Shown piece by piece: positions 26,303-34,807 of a DNA stretch of 64,000 nucleotides; the first letter of the stretch is position 1, and each line of letters opens with the position of its first letter. The notes under the pieces are model-generated. The model was not told the DNA's origin and made no database searches. It worked only from the letters and a program-made list of their open reading frames with translations. Origin of the DNA: DASYKT01 sp035995185 (GTDB lineage: Bacteria > Acidobacteriota > Blastocatellia > Pyrinomonadales > Pyrinomonadaceae); the NCBI GenBank assembly GCA_035995185.1, contig DASYKT010000041.1, forward strand, positions 62,001 to 126,000, read 5' to 3'. Position numbers and translations under genes: made by a program.

Positions 26303-26405
26303 GTAGCCGTGGATTTTAATCCACGGAGGAATGAAACAATTCAATCGTCGCTGCGCGACGCGTGACGGCTTATTCCAATGACCGTGGGTTAAAACCCACG
26401 GCTAC
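26303..26405. repeat. Compound repeat of two facing hairpins
   Basis: Hairpins GTAGCCGTGGATT... (26303-26326) and CCGTGGGTT... (26382-26405) face each other, and their outer halves are complementary (26303-26312 with 26396-26405). The architecture matches the element at 147-284 with a different sequence. The remaining gap to 26663 shows a smaller hairpin (GGACGCTACGCGTCC, 26413-26427) and nothing else clear. Confidence 0.8.
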
Positions 26406-26663
26406 TATCAATGGGACGCTACGCGTCCGAAGACAATTGCTTCTTTATCACTAAGCGAAATTCTGTTAATCTTTCAAAGTTAATTCACCCACGATTTTTG
26501 AAAACGAGAGCATACATGAAACCGCATAAGGGTGACCTCATTTGACCTACTCGCACGGCCAGATTCAAAAGAATACGGCTTGTGTGATAAAGGTTGATGC
26601 GTTGCCCCGAAATCAGGGCAATTTTAGCCCGGTTCGGAATGCCTGTCAAGGAGATTTTTCCTG

Positions 26664-26927
26664 ATGGGTGCAATTAAAAGTGAGCGGCCGGAAAGATTAG
26701 CGGAGAAGCTTCGTCGGATTCGTCTGAAATTGGGCTTGTCTCAGACTGGAATGGCAGAGGCTTTGAGCAAGCATGGAGTAAGAATGTATCGAGGTTATGT
26801 AGGTTCTTACGAGAATGAAGATCGTTTGCCCTCCTATTTGGTATTGCTCGCCTACGCCAGAATAGCCAGAGTGTCCATGGAACAAATTATCGATGACGAA
26901 TTAGACCTGCCTGCGAAATATAAATAA
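26664..26927 (+). CDS. XRE-family helix-turn-helix regulator
   Basis: An 87-residue DNA-binding protein. The HTH_3 domain covers about residues 10-75: RLAEKLRRIRLKLGLSQTGM starts helices 1-2, and VGSYENEDRLPSYLVLLAYA spans the recognition region. A strong AAGGAG (26648-26653) lies 10 nt before the ATG. No partner toxin or phage gene is visible beside it, so its target is unknown; the nearest gene downstream is an AraC regulator 660 nt away. Confidence 0.88.
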   Translation: MGAIKSERPERLAEKLRRIRLKLGLSQTGMAEALSKHGVRMYRGYVGSYENEDRLPSYLVLLAYARIARVSMEQIIDDELDLPAKYK

Positions 26928-26943
26928 ATCTTACTTCTTTTAA

Positions 26944-27034
26944 ATTGCCACTAGCTTTAGCTAGTGGATAAAAAATAACCTCAAGAACAGGGCTTTAGCC
27001 CAAAATAGAGATTCGGCTAAAGCTAGTGGCAATT
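26944..27034. repeat. 19-bp perfect inverted repeat around a palindrome
   Basis: Arms 26944-26962 and 27016-27034 (AATTGCCACTAGCTTTAGC and complement) enclose the palindrome GGGCTTTAGCCC (26990-27001). It begins 16 nt after the XRE gene stop and could end its transcript. Confidence 0.85.
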
Positions 27035-27047
27035 TTATAAATAACAT

Positions 27048-27111
27048 TTAAAGAAAGAACCACCCCGTCGCACGAAACGTGCGCCACCCCTCCTTCGTAA
27101 GGAGGGGAGCT
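27048..27111. repeat. Double-hairpin repeat, CACCCCTCCTT family (copy 1)
   Basis: Constant text AAAGAACCACCCCGTC, a variable small hairpin (GCACG-aaa-CGTGC), then GCCACCCCTCCTT-cgt-AAGGAGGGGAGCT. A second copy with the same constant parts but a different middle hairpin is at 48146-48211. Confidence 0.85.
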
Positions 27112-27246
27112 AAGAGCAACCCTTCCCAACCTGAGAGATGGCTCAGCTCGGGTGATAAATAATAAATATTTAAGTAAATAAATTCGCAGTCCGGAAAGGT
27201 TGCTTGCGCCCGCTCTTACCTGCAGGAGTCCCCTCGGAACTAAAGA

Positions 27247-27281
27247 AACCCGGTCGCTACCGCTCCCGGTTCCGGCCTCAT
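27247..27281 (-). repeat. Dispersed ATGAGGTCAGAACCGG motif
   Basis: Minus-strand copy of the 35-nt motif seen at both ends of the 95-359 element, at 12340, 47542 and 48086. Confidence 0.75.
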
Positions 27282-27310
27282 TCTCTACTTACTATATTCA
27301 AAATCGACGG

Positions 27311-27451
27311 ACAAATCCTGATTATCTCAAATCTCTTGACGACTAAATTTCCCTCCTGAGCTACGCTTTCAGGTGGCCTGAGATCGGAAAAGAGCGGCAG
27401 GCACCTGAATTCCGATCTCAATGTTCTTTTTAATTTAGTCTGCGGATTTGT
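27311..27451. other. Structured intergenic element with interlocking inverted repeats
   Basis: Outer pairs ACAAATC 27311-27317/GATTTGT 27445-27451 and GACTAAATT 27341-27349/27432-27440 enclose two crossing pairs: TTCAGGTG 27368-27375 with 27402-27409, and TGAGATCGGAA 27379-27389 with 27410-27420. The crossing order permits a pseudoknot or two mutually exclusive hairpins. It lies upstream of the AraC gene. Confidence 0.55.
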
Positions 27452-27586
27452 GAATTTTACGGGATTTCTGTTCCAAAAGTGTTCCAGTGTTCCATTCGGA
27501 GACGCCCGGAACATTGGAACACTTTATCTCCGGCCGCGCGGAAATGTGAATGCTAAACCGTTACGGGCTGAAACTCGCGGCAATTA

Positions 27587-28501
27587 ATGACTTTAGAGGC
27601 AAGCCGTTCACAGTTAAAAGTTGATATTACGAAACATCTCTCCGTTCCGCCCGTATTAGCTTGTGTAAATATGGCCGCGATCGTATTAAAAGAATCTAAA
27701 CTCAAGGCCGGCGAGCATTTCGGGGTCGTGTCGGAAAAGTCCTACACCACGTCAGCCGTCATCTCTGAGTCCGTCTATCAAACAAAAGCCAGCCTGCCCG
27801 AACATTCGCACGAGCTGGCGTTTTTTACATTGATCTTAAAAGGCGGGTACTCGGAAAAGTTTGGCGGGAAAAAATTTACCTATTCACCGATGACCGTTTT
27901 GTGGCGCGGGCCTGAGACCTCGCACGAAGACAGTATCGACGCCGCCGGATCGCATTTCTTTTTTATCGAGATCGAACGAATCTGCCTGGACAAATTATTT
28001 CAATATGAAAGACGCATTCCCGAACACCTCTTTGAGCAAAACGGCTCGCTGAGCTGGCTGGCTTCACGCCTAAGGTACGAAGTAGCGGAAGGGGAAGTCT
28101 GCGTGCCGCTGATCGCCGAAGGCATTACCTTAGAGATGCTGGCCCATCTTACGCGCAAAAATTTGACTGCGGAAACACGCGAGCCGAAATGGCTCCGCCG
28201 CGTGGTTGAGCGGCTTAACGATGAATTTACCGAGAATATTTCCTGCGAGGAGTTGGCCGCCGAAGCAAAGGTGCATCCCGTTCACCTGGCTTCGACATTT
28301 CGCCGTTTCTATAACCAGACCATCGGAGAGTACACGCAAAAAAAACGTGTAGCTCACGCTTCCCAATTACTGCTTGACCGGGAAATGCCGCTTACGAAGA
28401 TAGCGTACTCGGCCGGTTTTTCCGACCAAAGTCATTTCACCAGGGTGTTCAAGCGCTTCACGGGACTCACGCCCGGCGCCTTTCGCAGTTCTGTCGAGTG
28501 A
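27587..28501 (+). CDS. AraC-family transcriptional regulator
   Basis: A 304-residue DNA-binding regulator. An N-terminal cupin-like ligand domain (about 45-140; LPEHSHELAFFTLILKGGY) is followed by two C-terminal helix-turn-helix motifs (about 205-300): ISCEELAAEAKVHPVHLAST and MPLTKIAYSAGFSDQSHFTR with RVFKRFTGLTPGAFR, the AraC signature. The ATG at 27587 has no strong ribosome site; an in-frame ATG at 27671 is the alternative. The target and ligand are unknown. GTTCCA-type dyads at 27470-27530 in its upstream region could be autoregulatory sites. Confidence 0.9.
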   Translation: MTLEASRSQLKVDITKHLSVPPVLACVNMAAIVLKESKLKAGEHFGVVSEKSYTTSAVISESVYQTKASLPEHSHELAFFTLILKGGYSEKFGGKKFTYSPMTVLWRGPETSHEDSIDAAGSHFFFIEIERICLDKLFQYERRIPEHLFEQNGSLSWLASRLRYEVAEGEVCVPLIAEGITLEMLAHLTRKNLTAETREPKWLRRVVERLNDEFTENISCEELAAEAKVHPVHLASTFRRFYNQTIGEYTQKKRVAHASQLLLDREMPLTKIAYSAGFSDQSHFTRVFKRFTGLTPGAFRSSVE

Positions 28502-28525
28502 TTAATCTCCGGACGGAATAGTACG

Positions 28526-28610
28526 CGGATTTAACGGATCGAACGGATAAACGCGGATAAAAAAAGATTTTTCAGATCTGTGTAAATCCGTTTATCCGTG
28601 CCATCCGTGG
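28526..28610. repeat. Gene-end inverted repeat (GGATAAACG vocabulary)
   Basis: Degenerate words GCGGATTTAACGGATCGAAC and GGATAAACGCGGAT pair with TAAATCCGTTTATCCGTGCC downstream (about 28535-28558 with 28585-28607). It separates the convergent AraC and aminotransferase genes. Confidence 0.7.
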
Positions 28611-28621
28611 CCCATTCCTAC

Positions 28622-29752
28622 TCAAGGCAAATATTCAACCAGCCGTTCAATATCCGTAAAATTATTAAAAAAATGAGGAGCGATACGGACGCACCCGCCG
28701 CGTGAAGATACGACTATGTTTTCGCGCAGGAGAATTTCGGCGATCTTGTCCGCCGGCATATTATTAAGGCCGTTCACGTCGCGGATACTGACGATCTGAG
28801 ATTTTTGGCCGCTTGCCCGCGAGCTGACTATCTCATACCGCGCAGGCAATATTTCGCAAAGAAAATCGGTCAGGTCTTCCAGGTAAGCGCTGATCCTGGC
28901 CGTGCCGGTTTCGCGCAAAAGGTCGAGGCTTTGCTCGAGCCCATAAAAAAGCGCCGAGCCGCCCATTCCGGTTTCCCAGGCCAGGCAGCCGTCTTTCTGC
29001 TGCTGTTCCCGCTGATCGAAATCCCAGGGTTCTTTGACGCTCATCCACCCGATCGACACCGGCTTGATACGCTCAAGGGCGCGGTCGCTGAGATAAAAGA
29101 TACCGCAGCCTTCCGGTGAGCAGAGCCATTTATAACTCGCGCCCGCGGCTATATCGACAAATTGCTCCGGCAGATCGAGCGGCGTCACGCCAAAAGCCTG
29201 AATGATGTCGACGGCAAAAAGCGCGTCCGCTTTTCTCACCTTCCGCCCGATCCTTTCCAGATCCAGACGAAAGCCTGACGAATACTGAACAGCGCTGACC
29301 GCGACGAGCCTGGTATTGCCGTCGATCAAGCTTGTCAGTTCATCGATATCGATCCAGCCGCCGCGCTCCGGGCAGTTTCTGATCTCGACGCCATAATTAT
29401 TTCGCAGCTCTCGCCACGGGTAATAGTTGGCGGGAAACTCGCCGGCAAAAGTGACGATATTATCTCCCGCGCGCCAATTCATTCCCGCCGCGACGCTGCA
29501 AAATCCGTCGGATGTATTTCGCATGAATGCTATCTGCCCGGCGCGAACCCCGAGCATCGAGGCCGTTAATTCACGCGCGCGGGTCTTTGTCGCGTGCCAG
29601 CGGGCCATATTTAGCGAACCGCTGTTGGCAACGTCCTCCAGCTGCGAGGCAATCGCTTTTACCGCCGTCACCGGCATCGGGGCTACCGCCGCGCTGTTCA
29701 GATATGTATAGTTTTGCGCTGCCGGAAAAAGCGCGCGGATCTGCTGGTCCAT
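28622..29752 (-). CDS. Class V aminotransferase (cysteine desulfurase-like fold)
   Basis: PLP-dependent fold-type I enzyme of 376 residues. YLNSAAVAPMP is the usual N-terminus of this group; MRNTSDGFC binds phosphate, FAVDIIQAFG carries the cofactor-contacting Asp near residue 197, and GASYKWLCSPEGCGIFY contains the Schiff-base Lys near residue 222. Group II (CsdA/SufS-like) desulfurases need a catalytic Cys in a short C-terminal loop; SSRGGCVRIAPHF has a Cys in that region, but its role is unclear. An isopenicillin-N-epimerase-like or related activity is also possible. Single gene; the substrate is not deducible. Confidence 0.85.
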   Translation of the reverse strand: MDQQIRALFPAAQNYTYLNSAAVAPMPVTAVKAIASQLEDVANSGSLNMARWHATKTRARELTASMLGVRAGQIAFMRNTSDGFCSVAAGMNWRAGDNIVTFAGEFPANYYPWRELRNNYGVEIRNCPERGGWIDIDELTSLIDGNTRLVAVSAVQYSSGFRLDLERIGRKVRKADALFAVDIIQAFGVTPLDLPEQFVDIAAGASYKWLCSPEGCGIFYLSDRALERIKPVSIGWMSVKEPWDFDQREQQQKDGCLAWETGMGGSALFYGLEQSLDLLRETGTARISAYLEDLTDFLCEILPARYEIVSSRASGQKSQIVSIRDVNGLNNMPADKIAEILLRENIVVSSRGGCVRIAPHFFNNFTDIERLVEYLP

Positions 29753-29794
29753 TTTGTCTTACCTATGGCTTGCTTAATAAAATCACTGATAATT

Positions 29795-29859
29795 GCCACG
29801 AATGTCACAAATAGCACGAATAAGAATCTTTAATTCGTGTTATTAGTGTCATTCGTGGC
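29795..29859. repeat. Gene-end hairpin repeat (copy 4)
   Basis: Imperfect inverted repeat with arms starting GCCACGAATGTCACAAATAG, 21 nt beyond the rhodanese stop codon and upstream of the aminotransferase gene. Confidence 0.85.
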
Positions 29860-29880
29860 TAACAATGAGCGCCGGGTTAA

Positions 29881-31619
29881 TTATTTTCCCGCTCCGGTTT
29901 CCACTGCCGCTTCCGGGTGATTGGAATATTCCGCCCACGAGCCTTCGTACAATCTGACCTTGGGAAACTTCAGAATATGTTTCAGGATCATGTATTCCAG
30001 GCTGGCCTCGCGGCTGGTGCCGCAATAGACGATGATGTCGTCCGATTCTTTGATCCCGCGCTGGGCGTAAGCGTCCTTCAGATCGGCGATGGTTTTTAAT
30101 TTGTGAGTGTTATTTTCCTCCATCAGCAATTTCCAGGGCACATTGATCGCGCCGGGAATATGTCCGTTGCGGGTCCAGATCTTTGTCTCGCCGCGAAAGA
30201 CTTCGGGGGCGCGGGCGTCGATAAATTTAATGCCTTCCTTGCCGATGGAATTTTTCACATCGTCAAAGGTCGCGCGGACGCTGCGGTTGTCCAGCGTGTC
30301 ATACCCGGCAGGTTTATATTTAGGATATTCCTGCGAGGTTTTCTGCGCCGCTTTGTAATCGCGCCAGCCACCGTCGACAAAAATAATATCGCTGTGGCCG
30401 ACGCGTTCCAGCAGGTAAGCCACCATCGTCGCGCCCAGGACCGCGTCACCGTCGGAATAGACCACCACGCGGTCGCCTTTTTTCACTCCGGCGCGTGCCA
30501 GCAGTTGGCCGACCATAAAAGTTTCGGGATATTGCGTCGGATAGCCTTCGCTGGGAAAACGCACCGCGGAATCGGCCAGGTGCACCGAGTTGGGAACGTG
30601 CCCCGCGAAGTAGTCATAGACATTTAAACGAACGTCGAGAATGTGCACATTCGGATCGTTGGCGTGTTCCTCCACCCATTGCGGCGTGACGATCGACACT
30701 GCGGGTTTGGCCGGGTCGCCGGCCGGATTTTCCACCGGAAGTTCCGTCAGCCGGCTCCACTCCTGGAACGATCCGTCAAAGAGCATCACTTTGTAGCCGA
30801 GCGATTTTGCGGCGAAATAATCCACCGTGCCCTGCTGCCCGATGTGACAGTAGGTGACGACCGTGTCGTACGGCTTGACGCCTACGTCGGTAAATATTTT
30901 TCGCAATTCGGCTTCGTCCTTTATCTGATTTTTTTCATCGGCCAGGCTATTAAAGGGAATATTTTTCGCTCCGGGAATGTGCCCGGCGCGCGGCATATTT
31001 CCGGCGTTCGAGCCGTCGTAAAATTGGCGGTCCGCGAATCGATGATCTTTACGTTGTCTTTATTCAGGTTTGCCTTGAGCCACTGGGCCTTGGCCAGAAT
31101 GTTGTCATTCGCTGTGAGTTTTACCGAGCCGGGCTTTACCGCCGGCACATCTTTACTCAAAGTTTTTCCGGCCGTCGTCCAGGCCGGCATTCCGCCCTGC
31201 AGGATCGAAGTGTTTTTGCCGAGACCGAAATAATCGAAGGTGTAATACACTCTGGTCGCCGGCGAAACCCAGTCTTTGCCAAAGTAGATGATTATCCGCG
31301 AATCGTTGCCGATCCCCATTTTCTCAAAAGCGGCCTTCGCCTTTTCTACCGAGGGAAGCTGGAGAGAAAGATCGCCGTTTTCTTCCGGCGGCGCCGACAG
31401 GTCCTGGGTGTTCACAAATAGAGCGCCCGGAATGTGTCCGGCATCGTATTCATCTTTTACCCCGACATGGAGCAGCACCAGGTTTTTATGATCGAGATGG
31501 CCTGCCAGCCAATCGACCGTGACCGTCATCGGCGTTTCTTCCGTTATGGCGCAGGTTTCCTGCGCAGCCAGCGGTGTCAAAAGCATAAAGATCGCGCAGA
31601 TAAGAATGGTTAATTTCAT
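29881..31619 (-). pseudogene. Four-domain exported rhodanese sulfurtransferase, frameshifted
   Basis: The reading frame from ATG 31619 (AGGAG 8 nt upstream; signal peptide MKLTILICAIFMLLTPLAAQ) continues into a second frame ending at 29881. The break lies in an A4 run at 31020-31023 (+ strand); one extra A restores ...NFYDGSNAGNMPRAGHIPGA, giving about 579 residues. The four rhodanese modules alternate: domain 1 active site lacks Cys (YFGKDWVS), domain 2 has TYCHIGQQ, domain 3 has VYSDGDAV (no Cys), domain 4 has VYCGTSREAS. So two inactive/active pairs, like duplicated TST enzymes. It is either a recent frameshift or a homopolymer sequencing error; intact flanking frames favour error or a very recent event. 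Confidence 0.85.
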
Positions 31620-31757
31620 AATAAAAGCTCCTAAATTCGGGAAGTATAGATACGATGCCATTGTATAGGACAATTCGGCGGCAGTATTGAACAAACCCAA
31701 GCTTGTTGAATGAATTAAAGGAATGTTTAGCGGCAGCTTGTCGGGGAGGGCGATCTG

Positions 31758-32000
31758 TTACTTAATGATCGAAAGCACAATATAGGGAACCAGGCAAAGT
31801 AACATTATTCCCAATTTATATATCATCATTCCCTGGTACATCAGGCCGTTGAATCTCTCTCTCGTGATCTCAAACAAGCGGCTATGAAGCCGGTAGAGCA
31901 GGTCTCCGAATACTACATAGAGAATGAACCAGAGAAAAATGATCGCGTAATTTATGATCACGCACCACAGGAAAAAATTGCGAAGCGTCTCAATTGTCAT
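31758..32000 (-). CDS. DUF6868 small membrane protein
   Basis: An 80-residue inner-membrane protein with two hydrophobic helices (about 8-30 and 58-78). The pattern LRNFFLWCVIINYAIIFLW, YRLHSRLFEITRERFN and GMMIYKLGIMLL matches the DUF6868 family, typically 80 residues with a central charged RLH...REQF-like loop. Function unknown. It lies 27 nt downstream of the TraB/GumN gene on the same strand, probably co-transcribed. Confidence 0.85.
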   Translation of the reverse strand: MTIETLRNFFLWCVIINYAIIFLWFILYVVFGDLLYRLHSRLFEITRERFNGLMYQGMMIYKLGIMLLCLVPYIVLSIIK

Positions 32001-32027
32001 CTGTCGATCCCTTTCGGAAACTTAAGC

Positions 32028-32978
32028 CTAAAGTTTTATCGGCTGGAGAATGTAGCCTTTGGCTCTTAATAATTTGATGACGCCGTTATCGCCGCCAAGG
32101 TGCCCGCCGCCAACGGCGATAAAACAGCCTTTTTCCTGCATGGCTTTTTCTATCTTCGGTATCCATAGTATATTTCTCTTATCCAACAGGTCTGCCTGGA
32201 ATTCCTTTTGATCGCTTTGCTGTCGTGATACCTCGTCATAAAGTTTGTCGATATCCTGCATTTTGTAGGCCGATAGTAAACTGGCAAATTTGTCCACACC
32301 TCTTTCCGGGTCTTGCGTTGCCTCGTAGAGTTCCCTGGCTTGTTTTTCCAGCGGGATCTCGTCAAAAACCGTGAGTTGCTCGACGGCAGTTTCCAGTCCT
32401 TCGACCGGTTTTTTGTTGGCCGTCGCGATTTTAAGGAACAACAACTCGTAAGATACGGGAGCAGTACATCCGATCGTTTTTGGCGCGCCCACCAAAGCCA
32501 TTTGTAAAACCATAGGTTTGATGTTCCGCAGGTATTTAAGGGTCATCCCGTTGGTCTTTTTAAGATAGGCTTCAACCTTGTCGTATTCTTCCTGCGTCAA
32601 AAAGTCGGCCAGAGTTTTCCCCTCCGGCATAAAAGTAGCTAACGCGGCCGCCCGCATTTCCGCCGGGTCATCCATATCGACTTCCAAAACGACCCGCTCC
32701 GATGCCATAAGATGCGAATTGAGCAGGGTCATCGGAAACATGTCTTTCTGGCAAATGACGTGGATCGTGCCAAAAATATACGAAGGTTTTTTCAGGCCGT
32801 TGCCCGAGATCTTGTAAAGCAAGCCGGTGGCCGGGGCGGTCATCTTGACCGCTTGTTTCACTTGCTTCACTTGTTTCAGGGGGCGTTTCGCGGGCCGCCT
32901 GACCTGTCCCGGTGCGGACAAAACCATCGTGAACAGGACGAGAAGGGCAGCGAATATCGGAAACTGCATTTTCTTCAT
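32028..32978 (-). CDS. TraB/GumN family protein
   Basis: Exported 316-residue protein of the TraB/PrgY/GumN superfamily (proposed metalloprotease-like erythromycin-esterase fold). Signal peptide about 1-24, then a basic linker. The two family signatures are present: SYIFGTIHVICQKDMFP near residue 68 (GxxH) and CFIAVGGGHLGGDNGVIKLL near residue 288 (GxxH), plus VEGLETAVEQL. GumN relatives sit in xanthan loci, but the activity is undefined. First gene of a likely two-gene unit with the DUF6868 gene. Confidence 0.88.
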   Translation of the reverse strand: MKKMQFPIFAALLVLFTMVLSAPGQVRRPAKRPLKQVKQVKQAVKMTAPATGLLYKISGNGLKKPSYIFGTIHVICQKDMFPMTLLNSHLMASERVVLEVDMDDPAEMRAAALATFMPEGKTLADFLTQEEYDKVEAYLKKTNGMTLKYLRNIKPMVLQMALVGAPKTIGCTAPVSYELLFLKIATANKKPVEGLETAVEQLTVFDEIPLEKQARELYEATQDPERGVDKFASLLSAYKMQDIDKLYDEVSRQQSDQKEFQADLLDKRNILWIPKIEKAMQEKGCFIAVGGGHLGGDNGVIKLLRAKGYILQPIKL

Positions 32979-33206
32979 ATTGGTAAAGACACGGACGATT
33001 CGGCTCAGATTCTACCTTTTTCGGACGTTTTTTCACAGTACCGTAAGCATGAGGGGCAAAAATACCCGAAATCACGAGGTATCTATTTTACCTTTTTACC
33101 CTTTTGGCATTAAAATTAGTGAGCTTTAAGCAACCGGTGAAAGGAGGTGCGCATCATAGACAGGGAAGATTTTATCCATTCTGACAGTGAACTGCGGGAG
33201 TCAATA

Positions 33207-33866
33207 ATGAGCGCAACTTCGCAAGCGGTTAGCGAAAACGCAGGCTTTTCCATAGAGGAAAGTTCTGCCGGTCCTGTCTTTATTCCAAAAACCCGGGAAA
33301 ATAACGCACCTCTGACAAACACCGAAACGGATTACGAATTGGTGCAGATGGCAGCGCATGGCAACCTGGCGGCTTTTGAGAATATTTACCAGCGATATCA
33401 TCGCCGGGCCTACAGCATCTGTCTGCGGATGACGCAGAGCACTGCCGAGGCCGAAGACCTGACACAAGAGGTCTTTATCCAGCTTTTCCGTAAAATGGGA
33501 AGCTTTCGCGGTGAATCGGCGTTTTCGACCTGGCTGCACCGCCTGACGGTAAACCAGGTGCTGATGCATTTCCGCCGCCGCGGGGTGCAGGTTGAGAAAA
33601 CCACGGACGACGGCGAGGTCCCGGAACAGACCGTTCCCGGGACGGAGAATTTTTCCCGGATGCCGGTGCTTGACCGCATCGCGCTGGATAATGCGATCGC
33701 GCAGCTTCCGCCGGGCTACCGTACCGTTTTTGTTTTGCACGACGTCGAGGGTTTCGAGCATGAAGAGATCGCCCGTATGCTGGGGCTTTCGATCGGAACA
33801 TCCAAATCTCAGCTGCATAAGGCAAGATTGAAATTGCGCGGGCTTATCCTGCAGCAAAAGCAATAA
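33207..33866 (+). CDS. ECF-type RNA polymerase sigma factor
   Basis: Sigma-70 family regulator of 219 residues from ATG 33207. Region 2: LVQMAAHGNLAAFENIYQRY through AEAEDLTQEVFIQLF and SAFSTWLHRLTVNQ; region 4: LPPGYRTVFVLHDVEGFEHE and EIARMLGLSIGTSKSQLHKA. An unusual N-terminal extension of about 50 residues precedes region 2. GGGAG lies 6 nt before this ATG; a longer frame starting at GTG 33147 lies inside an even better AAAGGAGG. It is followed by an anti-sigma factor and two DUF4097 proteins, a typical sensing operon. Confidence 0.93.
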   Translation: MSATSQAVSENAGFSIEESSAGPVFIPKTRENNAPLTNTETDYELVQMAAHGNLAAFENIYQRYHRRAYSICLRMTQSTAEAEDLTQEVFIQLFRKMGSFRGESAFSTWLHRLTVNQVLMHFRRRGVQVEKTTDDGEVPEQTVPGTENFSRMPVLDRIALDNAIAQLPPGYRTVFVLHDVEGFEHEEIARMLGLSIGTSKSQLHKARLKLRGLILQQKQ

Positions 33867-33997
33867 AGACGGGCGAAAACTAAAGTTTAATAAGAAAAGT
33901 TAAGGCTTCCGAGGCAACCAAAAACGGTTTTAACGCAATCATACTTTGCGAGAAACAAGCGGGAAGTCCGATATTTTCTTAAAAGTTCAGGCACAAA

Positions 33998-34744
33998 ATG
34001 AATTGTGAACATTGTCAAAATTTACTAAGTGAATTCGTGGATGACCGTACAGGCTGTACGATGTCCGCGGAGATCGAAGCGCATCTGGAACTTTGCCATG
34101 ATTGCGCGGGCATCCACGGGGACTTTGCTTATTTGACAGGGTTTTGTTCCGACTTTCAGGAGCAGGAGATCGCACCGCCAAACTCCCAGGCCCTTTGGTG
34201 CCGCATCAGCAATATCATCGAAAGCGAAATACAGGACGCATCAGCCCCGCCGGCCGAAGAAAAAAAGAAACAGGGTTTTTGGGGACGCGCGTGGGAAAAA
34301 CGCTGGCAGCTTTCTTTTTCTCAAGCCGTTACAGCCGTTATCGGCGTGGCGGTCGTCAGTTCGCTTCTGACCATCGTCGGTATTAGAAATGCCGTTCGCT
34401 CTTCAAATAATTTGACCGCGAATGCGGCGATGCAGCCGACCCTTTTTGAAAACTTACTGAGTAAAGCGGGACTCACGCCTGCCCCGGAAGAGCTGCGGGA
34501 AAAAAGCCTTAATGAAAAACAGGCCGTGATCGATTACTGGAATGCCCGGGTCGGAGAACGCAGAACGCGCTGGAATCAGAGAATGCGCGATACTTTTGAC
34601 CGCAACCTGCACGAGATCGATCAGGTAGTGATGGAGTATTCCCGGAACCTGAAAGAAAACCCGGCAGATTCTTTGTCGGAAGAAATGCTTAATTCCGCCC
34701 TGACGGAAAAAATGGACCTGTTGCGGGAATTTTCTGAATTATAA
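33998..34744 (+). CDS. Anti-sigma factor with zinc-finger (zf-HC2/ZAS)
   Basis: Single-pass membrane regulator of 248 residues expected to sequester the upstream ECF sigma. The zinc-binding anti-sigma motif EAHLELCHDC (Hx3Cx2C) follows MNCEHCQNLL at the N-terminus. A basic stretch precedes one membrane helix (about 105-127). The periplasmic part (about 130-248) is helical and charged, with no recognised sensor domain. It lies 131 nt after the sigma gene and upstream of the DUF4097 genes, which may be cell-envelope targets or sensors. Confidence 0.9.
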   Translation: MNCEHCQNLLSEFVDDRTGCTMSAEIEAHLELCHDCAGIHGDFAYLTGFCSDFQEQEIAPPNSQALWCRISNIIESEIQDASAPPAEEKKKQGFWGRAWEKRWQLSFSQAVTAVIGVAVVSSLLTIVGIRNAVRSSNNLTANAAMQPTLFENLLSKAGLTPAPEELREKSLNEKQAVIDYWNARVGERRTRWNQRMRDTFDRNLHEIDQVVMEYSRNLKENPADSLSEEMLNSALTEKMDLLREFSEL

Positions 34745-34807
34745 TTTCTATAAGTTTTTACCTTATTAAAAAATTATTCATTTGTATGATTAAGGAAGTT
34801 AGTTGAA

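Noticed and set aside
26246..26344. Longer N-terminus of the hypothetical gene at 25718-26245
   Set aside because: The extra codons read into the compound hairpin repeat; the internal ATG at 26245 is more plausible.
26303..27111. Possible CRISPR array because of clustered repeats
   Set aside because: The repeats differ in sequence and orientation, spacing is irregular, and no cas gene is present.
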